Positions 58,719-64,000 of a stretch of DNA of 64,000 nucleotides are shown here, piece by piece. The stretch's first letter is position 1. Each line of letters starts with the position of its first letter. The notes beneath the pieces are model-generated. The model did not search any database and had not been told where the DNA came from. It saw only the letters and a program-made list of their open reading frames with translations. Made by a program: the position numbers and the translations under genes. The DNA comes from Candidatus Eiseniibacteriota bacterium (GTDB lineage Bacteria > Eisenbacteria > RBG-16-71-46 > JACRLI01), in assembly GCA_025351485.1 (NCBI GenBank), contig JANXVU010000164.1, positions 1 through 64,000 of the forward strand, given 5' to 3'.

Positions 58719-59144
58719 ATGGGCGCGAACGATGCTGTGAAGAACTACCTGGAAGGGCGCGGCTGCGATTTCGAGACCGTGGACGGCGGGCTCCCAGGGC
58801 TCGTCGCGGACTGGGAAGGCGTGGTCGAGGACATGGCCGAGGAAGGCTACGGGTTCGGCCTGGACGACCTCCTGAACGACATGGACGCCCGGGACATACT
58901 GGAGGGCGCTCTACTGGCGGCCGGAGTGGAAGCCGGAGCCGCCCGCGCCGCCACCCAGCTGGCCGACGACGAGTTCAAGTCGCTGAGCGTCCCCACCGAC
59001 AAGTGCCTATGGGGCGAGTCCATCGCCAAGAAGAACGGCTGGACGCACAAGAAGCAGTGGTGGTACTTCCGCGTGCCGGCCAAGCGCAACGAGGACCTGG
59101 ACGAGGACCTGGAGAGCGCCGGCATCAAGGCGATGAAGAGCTAG
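58719..59144 (+). CDS. Small acidic cytoplasmic protein, possible immunity partner
   Basis: 141 aa, GAGG six bases before the ATG. The N-terminal 90 residues are strongly acidic (VADWEGVVEDMAEEGYGF, LDDLLNDMDARDILEG). The C-terminal third has KKNGWTHKKQWWYFRVPAKR and an acidic tail. No signal peptide, no membrane segment and no family I recognise. Its position right after a secreted nuclease-like gene, its size and its charge are those of many immunity proteins, but that is inference; it could be unrelated. Its last 20 bases overlap the end of the convergent transporter gene. Confidence 0.55.
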   Translation: MGANDAVKNYLEGRGCDFETVDGGLPGLVADWEGVVEDMAEEGYGFGLDDLLNDMDARDILEGALLAAGVEAGAARAATQLADDEFKSLSVPTDKCLWGESIAKKNGWTHKKQWWYFRVPAKRNEDLDEDLESAGIKAMKS

Positions 59145-60003
59145 CCTTGACCCGGTTGGCCTGCCACACCCCCAGCACCACCAGGAGGGCTCCCAGCAGG
59201 TAGTCCGCGCCCAGCGGTTCGTGCAGGTAGAGCCATCCCCAGAACAGCGCCAGGGGAGGCGTGACCAGTGAGATGGTGGAGGCCTTGGTGGCCTCCCAGT
59301 GGCGGAAGAGCCGGAACACCAGCACGAACGCCACCGCCGAGCCGAACACCGCCAGGTAGAGCAGGGAGAAGATCCCCCCGGGCGTGATCGCCCGGACCGG
59401 GTGCCTCTCCAGCAGCAGCGCCGGGAGCATCATCATCGCCCCGGCAAAGAGATGGGCCCAGCCCAGCCCGGTGAATTGCGGGCCGTGCCGCCCCAGCTTC
59501 TTGATGAACACCGCCATGTACCCCTGCACGAAGGCCGCGCCCACGATCGCCAGCGCTCCGCTCAGCGCTGCGTGCCCGTGAAGTTGCGAGCGGCACACCA
59601 GCACCACTCCGCCGACCCCCAGGAGCATCCCCACCAACTGCGCGGGGCGGAAACGCTCCCGGGCCAGCAGGAAGTGCGCGAACCCCACGGCGAACAGCGG
59701 CTGCAGGGAGAACAGCACCGCGGTGAGCCCGCTCGGAAGGCGACTCTCCCCCAGGTAGATGCAGGCATAGGGCAGGGCCAGTGTTCCAAAGCCGAGGATC
59801 CCTGCCAGGCACCATTCCTTGCGGTCGGGCGGCGTGAGCGGCTCACCGGTAAACCGGGCGGCCACGAGCAACACCGGCCCGGCGATCAGGAACCGTACCG
59901 CCAGAAAGGTGAGCGGGGAAAAGCACTCCAGGCCGGTCTTGATGAACAGCCAGGTGGTGCTCCAGATGAGGCAGCAACCGATGTAGGCGAGCAGGTTGGT
60001 CAT
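59125..60003 (-). CDS. EamA/DMT-superfamily transporter
   Basis: 292 aa, start ATG 60003 (GGAG just upstream). Ten hydrophobic helices in two EamA repeats are readable: the first from MTNLLAYIGCCLIWSTTWLFIK, the second from ALSGALAIVGAAFVQGYMAV. Each repeat ends in a PLFAVGFA- or PPLALFWGWLYL-type helix with the EPL loop (LHEPLGADYLLG). The family exports amino acids, nucleosides or other metabolites; the substrate is unknown. The gene is convergent with the acidic-protein gene, overlapping it by 20 bases with no terminator between them. Confidence 0.85.
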   Translation of the reverse strand: MTNLLAYIGCCLIWSTTWLFIKTGLECFSPLTFLAVRFLIAGPVLLVAARFTGEPLTPPDRKEWCLAGILGFGTLALPYACIYLGESRLPSGLTAVLFSLQPLFAVGFAHFLLARERFRPAQLVGMLLGVGGVVLVCRSQLHGHAALSGALAIVGAAFVQGYMAVFIKKLGRHGPQFTGLGWAHLFAGAMMMLPALLLERHPVRAITPGGIFSLLYLAVFGSAVAFVLVFRLFRHWEATKASTISLVTPPLALFWGWLYLHEPLGADYLLGALLVVLGVWQANRVKASSSSP

Positions 60004-60025
60004 GGGACTCCGGGCCCGAAACAGG

Positions 60026-60056
60026 AAGGGGGCGGCCCCATCGGAGCCGCCCCCTT
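60026..60056 (-). terminator. Intrinsic terminator of cytochrome operon
   Basis: AAGGGGGCGGC (60026-60036) and GCCGCCCCCTT (60046-60056) form a perfect 11-bp stem, 15 bases after the minus-strand cytochrome stop; TCCTGTTTC follows on the minus strand. Confidence 0.7.
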
Positions 60057-60070
60057 GATCCAATCGGCGG

Positions 60071-60886
60071 CTACTTGACCGTGATCGTCACCATCTTGGC
60101 GAACTGGATGCGGCCCGATTCCGCGCCGCCTCCGCCCAGCGGGAACTTGCGGCCGTCGGGGGTCTGCACCGTGCCGAGCGGCGTGGACTTTTCCGTGCCG
60201 TACAGGAACGCCGCGGACACCGTGTATTCGCCGGGGGCGGTGGGGGCCTTGAGCGAGTACTCGACCTTGCAGTCGGCGTAGGTTCCCGCGACCGGATCGC
60301 TGTGCACATCGTAGATGTTCACGTAGTTGATGCCCTTCGGCAGTCCGGCGGCGCGTGCGTCGGTCCACTTGGTCTGGGCCTTGCCGTCCATCCCGGTGAC
60401 CTCGGGGGCCTTGGTGATCACGAAGCCTTCGGTCTGGATCGGGCCCGACTGGTTGCGGTAGTCGTTGTCGGTGAGCATCACGCCCACCACCGGGCCACCC
60501 CCGCCGTGGGTCTTCACCGTGACCGTCATGGCGGCGCCCGGCTTGACCGTGGTGGAAGAGAGGGTGAGCGTCACCGTGGAATTCTTGTCCACGGCTTTGA
60601 TGGCGTCCACGAGCTTGCCGCGGTCCGCTTCGCTCAGCTTGCCGTAGGACTCCTCGCCCTTGAGGATGCCGGGGTAGTGCTTCTTCTCCGGCGTCTGCGA
60701 AGCCTGCGCGGCGGCCGGCATTTCCCGAAGCTGCTCGGCGCTGGTCGAGGAGTGGCAGCGCGCGCAGTAGGGCGCGGCGTTGGTTACGCTGGACGGAGTG
60801 CCGCCGGGGTAGGCGGACAGATAGCCGGTGAGCCCCAGGGCTCCGGCCGCGGCGAGCCCGGCGGCAAGAAGAAGCGAACGATTCAT
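60071..60886 (-). CDS. Periplasmic monoheme cytochrome c-like protein
   Basis: 271 aa. The signal peptide (1-25) ends near SAYPG. One heme-binding motif, CARCH, lies at 41-45, right after the signal peptide. A linker and helical segment follow (about 60-95), then an Ig-like beta domain from about residue 97 (TVTLTLSSTTVKPGAAMTVTVKT onward), resembling the reelin-like/choice-of-anchor domains that often accompany cytochromes. Only one axial His is obvious. It probably accepts electrons from the pentaheme protein encoded 49 bp upstream on the same strand. The terminal redox partner is not in the window. Confidence 0.75.
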   Translation of the reverse strand: MNRSLLLAAGLAAAGALGLTGYLSAYPGGTPSSVTNAAPYCARCHSSTSAEQLREMPAAAQASQTPEKKHYPGILKGEESYGKLSEADRGKLVDAIKAVDKNSTVTLTLSSTTVKPGAAMTVTVKTHGGGGPVVGVMLTDNDYRNQSGPIQTEGFVITKAPEVTGMDGKAQTKWTDARAAGLPKGINYVNIYDVHSDPVAGTYADCKVEYSLKAPTAPGEYTVSAAFLYGTEKSTPLGTVQTPDGRKFPLGGGGAESGRIQFAKMVTITVK

Positions 60887-60935
60887 CAGGGTGACTCCTC
60901 TCGAGACGTGGATGATGGGAGAAACAGTTTCAAAT

Positions 60936-61505
60936 CTAGTCGGAACCTTCGCTCCCGGCGGGGCCGCCCGGGTGGCATTTCACGCACTGGGCCTGGACCA
61001 CGGCCGGATTCATGAAGATCCGCTCGCGCGGCCCTGCCGAGTGCACCGTGTGACAGTCCACGCAGCGCGTCGGGATCGAGCGGTGCTCGGCGAGGTCGTG
61101 AAAGCGGCCGCTGTCCGTGTGTAAACCGTGTCCGAGACGTCCGTGGCACTTGGTGCAGGCGGTGTTCTCCAGCTTCACCCTCATGGAGTCGGGCTCGTGC
61201 CGGTCGCCCAAGACCCACCGCGCCGCATCGTAGGCGGAGTAGGCGGTCACCGTGGTCCAGCCTGCCACGCCCTCTCCGCTGTGACAGGTGAAGCATCGCT
61301 CGGGATGGGCCGCGTGCCTGGCGCGGAAATGCCCTCCGGCCAGGGTGCCCGGGGTGGGGGCAATCGTCCTGCGATAGAGGTCTTCGTGCAGGTGGCACGA
61401 GATGCAAAACCGGTTGTCGTTGTCCTTGTGCTTCACAAAGGCTACCGAGCCGCCGGCCAGCAGGATGGCGGCCGCGAGGGCCCCGCCCAGGATGCGTTTT
61501 TGCAT
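60936..61505 (-). CDS. NapC/NirT-like membrane-anchored pentaheme cytochrome c
   Basis: 189 aa. One N-terminal hydrophobic segment (about 7-24), probably an uncleaved anchor, then five CxxCH motifs: CISCH 34, CFTCH 71, CTKCH 117, CVDCH 148 and CVKCH 174. NapC/NirT-family quinol dehydrogenases have four or five hemes and this size, and pass electrons from the membrane quinol pool to periplasmic reductases. The spacing is not identical to NapC and no reductase gene is adjacent, so a generic multiheme electron carrier remains possible. Co-directional with the monoheme gene. Confidence 0.75.
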   Translation of the reverse strand: MQKRILGGALAAAILLAGGSVAFVKHKDNDNRFCISCHLHEDLYRRTIAPTPGTLAGGHFRARHAAHPERCFTCHSGEGVAGWTTVTAYSAYDAARWVLGDRHEPDSMRVKLENTACTKCHGRLGHGLHTDSGRFHDLAEHRSIPTRCVDCHTVHSAGPRERIFMNPAVVQAQCVKCHPGGPAGSEGSD

Positions 61506-61630
61506 GAAGCGGGAAGCGTGTCAGATTGCCGCCCGGGGCACAAGCGGGAATAGGGCCGGGCTTTCCGGCGTCCGCCCCCGGGCGGGCCGTGGGTGCCGCG
61601 GGGCGCAACCAGCGGGGCCCCGGCCAAGGT

Positions 61631-61660
61631 TTGACACACCGGAGGGGGGATTCCTATAGT
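61631..61660 (+). promoter_or_regulatory. Near-consensus promoter of the Tol/TonB-like operon
   Basis: TTGACA (61631-61636, perfect), 18-nt spacer, TATAGT (61655-61660, 5/6). Transcription would start 6-8 bases on, at or next to the ATG 61668. GGAGGGGGG (61641-61649) lies inside the spacer and could only serve the GTG at 61659 if transcription began further upstream. Confidence 0.7.
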
Positions 61661-61667
61661 GTTGAGC

Positions 61668-62378
61668 ATGGATATCTCCCGGCCGCGATTGGATTTCCGC
61701 GGAAGTCTCTTCTTTTCGGCGCTGCTCCACGCCTCTCTGCTGGCGGTTTTCGTTCTCACCCGCCCGCAGGTGATCGAAGTGGCCATGCCCGGCAACATCC
61801 CGATCGCCCTGGAGTCCGGGCCGGCCGGGCCTGTCGCCACGGCGGCGCCGGCGGCGGTGGCGCCTGCGGTCAAGCCGGCACCCCGGGAGATCAAGAAGGA
61901 CGAGGTGGCCGAAGCCCACAAGAAGAAGAAAGAGCCGCCCAAGGCGGTGCCGAAAAAACCCGAGCCGACCAGGCCCGTGCCTCCGAGCCAGACTCCGCCT
62001 TCCGCCTCCACCAGTACTTCGCCGGCCCCCGCGCCCGGGGGTGCCCCCGGCGCGGGCGAGGCCCGGATCGGCACCGCGGGCACGCCCGGGACCTCCGGGG
62101 ACACCCGCCTGGGCTATTACCTGCTGGCCGTTCGCAACAAGATCGGCAGCAACTGGAGTCCCCCGGGAGTGGACCGGCGCACCAAGGCCTCGGTTTTTTT
62201 CAAGGTGGATCGCCGCGGAGCCGTGACGGAGATCCAGTTGGAGCAGTCTTCCGGCTCGCCGGTCTTCGACCAATTGGCCATCCGCGCGGTCAAGAACGCC
62301 GCGCCGCTGCCTCCGCTACCCGACTTTTTCACGCAGCCCGAACTGGGAGTTCATTTTGATTTCGAACAGTCTCACTAG
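61668..62378 (+). CDS. TonB/TolA-like energy-transducing protein
   Basis: 236 aa from ATG 61668 (GTG 61659 possible). One N-terminal membrane segment (about 11-32, SLFFSALLHASLLAVFVLT) with the His-containing pattern of TonB anchors. A Pro/Lys/Glu-rich periplasmic spacer (about 66-115) and a Gly/Ala-rich linker follow. The C-terminal domain has YYLLAVRNKIGSNWSPP, VFFKVDRRGAVTEIQLEQSSG and FDQLAIRAVKNAAPLPPLP, the TonB_C/TolA C-terminal signature. With tolB and pal directly downstream, it most likely fills the TolA place of the Tol-Pal complex, bridging the envelope. tolQ and tolR are not immediately upstream. Confidence 0.82.
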   Translation: MDISRPRLDFRGSLFFSALLHASLLAVFVLTRPQVIEVAMPGNIPIALESGPAGPVATAAPAAVAPAVKPAPREIKKDEVAEAHKKKKEPPKAVPKKPEPTRPVPPSQTPPSASTSTSPAPAPGGAPGAGEARIGTAGTPGTSGDTRLGYYLLAVRNKIGSNWSPPGVDRRTKASVFFKVDRRGAVTEIQLEQSSGSPVFDQLAIRAVKNAAPLPPLPDFFTQPELGVHFDFEQSH

Positions 62379-63657
62379 AATCACCGTCGTCATCATGGTC
62401 GTGGCCGCGGCCGCCGCGCTGATCCTCCGTGCCTCCGTGCCACGCAAGGCCGAGGCCCGCAGCACCGAGGTGCGCATCGGCCTCAAGCGCGGCCTCAAGC
62501 GCGATCCGATTCCACTGCGCCTGGACGACTGGACCTCCGCCGGAGACATGGCCGGGGCGGCCAGCGCGACCACCACCGGAAAGCCGGTCCTGGAAAACGA
62601 CCTCACCATCAGCGGACTGTTCGGGGTCACTACCGGGAGCTCGGTGAGCGACAGCACCGCCGTGGCCGGCCTCTCGGGCTACGAGTTGGCCGTGGAGGTG
62701 CACGCCACCGGCCGGGACGAAGACCTGAACGTGCGGGTGTACAGCCTGCCCGGCCGCAGCGTGGTGTGGCAGAAGACCTACCGGGCCACCGACACCATCC
62801 TGCGCCGGGTGGTGCACGAGATCTCCGACGACGTGGTGTTCCAGCTCGCCGGGGAGACGGGGATCGCCCAGTCGCAGATCGCCTACTCCCTGGAGCTCGG
62901 GCGGGCCCGGGAGATTTTCATCGCCGACTACGACGGCTTCAATCCCCGCCAGGCCACCCGGGACCGGAACCTGGACTTTTCGCCGTCGCTCAGCTCGGAC
63001 GGGCGCTGGCTGGTGTACTCCTCGCTCCGCCGCCAGACCTACGCGATCGTACTCCAGGACATCTCGACCGGGCGCGAGCGGGTGCTGTTCGAGGGCCCGG
63101 GCAGCGCTCTTTCGCCGGCCTTTTCGCCAGACGGCGAATCGGTGGCTTTTGCCACCAGCCGCGACGGGAACCACGAAATCTACACCGTGAAGCGCGACGG
63201 AACCGGCCTGGCCCGGCTGACCCGGAGCGAGGCGATCGACGTGCAGCCCAGCTGGTCGCCCGACGGCCGCCAGATCGCGTTCTGCTCGGACCGGACCGGA
63301 ACCGCCGGTATCTACGTGATGGGCTCGGATGGGACCGATACCCGCCGGATCAGCCGGGACCGAAACCGCTGCGAAGCCCCGTCGTGGTCCCCCAAGGGGG
63401 TGCTGCTGGCCTACATGGCCCGGGTCAGCGGGACCTACGACACACGAATCGCTGACGTGGCGACCGGAAACGATTACAATCTGACCCAGGGGAACGGCAG
63501 CGACGAAAGCCCCCACTGGGCCGCCAACGGCCGTCACCTGGTCGTGGTGGCCCATCGCGGCGGCGAGACGGGCCTGTTCATCTTGAATTCGGAATCCGGC
63601 GAGACGTTCCACCTGCCCATCCGTGGCAACGTCGAAACGCCGACCTGGTATCGTTGA
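62356..63657 (+). CDS. tolB: Tol-Pal system protein TolB
   Basis: 433 aa from TTG 62356 (GGGAG six bases upstream), overlapping the previous gene by 23 bases; ATG 62395 is an alternative inside the signal peptide. An N-terminal alpha/beta domain (about 40-170) is followed by a six-bladed propeller with repeated SPDG-type turns: SLSSDGRWLVYSS, AFSPDGESVAFAT, SWSPDGRQIAFCS and SWSPKGVLLAYMA. TolB is periplasmic and binds Pal and colicin-type ligands during outer-membrane constriction at division. The order TolA-like, TolB, Pal is the conserved one. Confidence 0.92.
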   Translation: MISNSLTRITVVIMVVAAAAALILRASVPRKAEARSTEVRIGLKRGLKRDPIPLRLDDWTSAGDMAGAASATTTGKPVLENDLTISGLFGVTTGSSVSDSTAVAGLSGYELAVEVHATGRDEDLNVRVYSLPGRSVVWQKTYRATDTILRRVVHEISDDVVFQLAGETGIAQSQIAYSLELGRAREIFIADYDGFNPRQATRDRNLDFSPSLSSDGRWLVYSSLRRQTYAIVLQDISTGRERVLFEGPGSALSPAFSPDGESVAFATSRDGNHEIYTVKRDGTGLARLTRSEAIDVQPSWSPDGRQIAFCSDRTGTAGIYVMGSDGTDTRRISRDRNRCEAPSWSPKGVLLAYMARVSGTYDTRIADVATGNDYNLTQGNGSDESPHWAANGRHLVVVAHRGGETGLFILNSESGETFHLPIRGNVETPTWYR

Positions 63658-63697
63658 TCCTTAGTCCCACCCAACAGCCTACATGGAGGTTCGCATC

Positions 63698-64000
63698 ATG
63701 ACTCGCTCCCTCAAGCTCTCCCTGATCTTCGCCCTGGCCGCGGGCCTCGCGGTTGCCGGTTGCGCCCGCAAGGGCAACGACAATCTCGTCAACACCAACC
63801 CGACGGATAAGAGCAAGACCGGCGCGGACGCCACGCCAACCCCGGTCACGAACGATCCGAACTCGCCCACCACCAGCACCGAGAAGGCCGGCGACGGCAA
63901 GCTCTACACCTACCAGGATGTCCGTTTCGCCTACGACGACGCCAGCCTGGACGCCGAGGCCAAGACCGTCCTGAAGGACATCGGGGACCACCTGGTCACT
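63698..64000 (+). CDS. pal: Peptidoglycan-associated lipoprotein Pal (partial, cut by window end)
   Basis: First 101 codons; the gene runs off the right edge. GGAGG lies 8 bases before the ATG at 63698. The signal peptide has a clear lipobox (AVAGC, Cys25). A Thr/Asn/Pro-rich linker (about 28-68) leads into the start of an OmpA-like peptidoglycan-binding domain: LYTYQDVRFAYDDASLDAEAK, then VLKDIGDHLV, corresponding to the family's DVxFDxDxxxL opening. Its place after tolB supports the name. Confidence 0.88.
   Translation, partial: MTRSLKLSLIFALAAGLAVAGCARKGNDNLVNTNPTDKSKTGADATPTPVTNDPNSPTTSTEKAGDGKLYTYQDVRFAYDDASLDAEAKTVLKDIGDHLVT

Noticed and set aside
1-64000. CRISPR arrays, tRNA/rRNA genes, intact insertion sequences or prophage
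   Set aside because: I found no regularly spaced repeats, no cloverleaf-like genes, no integrase or paired terminal repeats; the only transposase-like gene is the inactivated TnpA relative.

Overview
The window is GC-rich bacterial chromosome, almost fully coding, with short gaps and many overlapping starts (GTGA, TTGA, TGATG). I see no tRNA, rRNA, CRISPR array, intact insertion sequence or prophage. Several traits point to an uncultivated Gram-negative lineage of the FCB superphylum, possibly near Candidatus Eisenbacteria. These are a Tol-Pal locus, secreted proteins ending in FlgD-like/T9SS-like C-terminal domains beside a PorV/PorQ-type barrel, TMTC-like TPR membrane proteins, a type III glutamine synthetase, a PEP-CTERM protein, and a LexA operator of the form TGCAC-N4-GTGCA, the type I recall from Fibrobacter. 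The phylum call is inference.

Layout. 0.3-3.8 kb: a lipoprotein and a tandem M16 protease pair. 3.9-6.4 kb (minus): GH15 glucoamylase-like enzyme and a stand-alone CBM48 protein. 6.7-10.9 kb: YCF48-like lipoprotein, a metallopeptidase with a broken HExxH motif, a NYN-domain protein and a glycine-zipper lipoprotein. 11.2-15.2 kb: two tandem TMTC-like membrane/TPR proteins. 15.4-29.1 kb: cell-surface block with a large BNR/FlgD-domain protein, an ICMT-like methyltransferase, a GT-C-like membrane protein, a PorV-like barrel, an FG-GAP/FlgD-domain protein and a 1733-aa RHS protein. 29.2-32.1 kb: DUF502 protein, a double cupredoxin and a beta-helix protein. 32.4-46.2 kb: mostly housekeeping genes, namely thioredoxin, Eis-like acetyltransferase, Nat-type ABC exporter, M24 peptidase, HflX, two retropepsin-like proteins, GSIII, EF-P, a nonsense-interrupted TMEM175 gene and a second ICMT-like protein. 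46.3-47.1 kb: a PEP-CTERM protein whose signal peptide lies in another reading frame.

47.3-59.1 kb is rich in DNA-damage genes. It holds lexA with a palindromic operator and, 1.2 kb away, a second matching operator in front of a small cassette: an IS200-TnpA-like protein lacking its catalytic residues, a DUF6504-like protein and DNA polymerase IV. DinB-superfamily and DUF72 proteins follow. Further on is a mrfA-mrfB (YprA/YprB) pair followed by a zinc-ribbon/DUF2325-like third gene, a secreted BECR-like small protein and a small acidic protein. The operator-controlled cassette and the extended mrf operon are the best candidates for little-described systems here.

59.1-64 kb: EamA transporter, a monoheme/pentaheme cytochrome pair, then a TonB/TolA-like protein, TolB and the start of Pal, cut by the window edge.

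Readable promoters follow TTGnnn-17/18-TAnnnT. In five genes without a close Shine-Dalgarno sequence the -10-like hexamer lies only 6-9 nt before the ATG, which suggests leaderless transcripts. All family calls come from reading motifs by eye; no database search was run.
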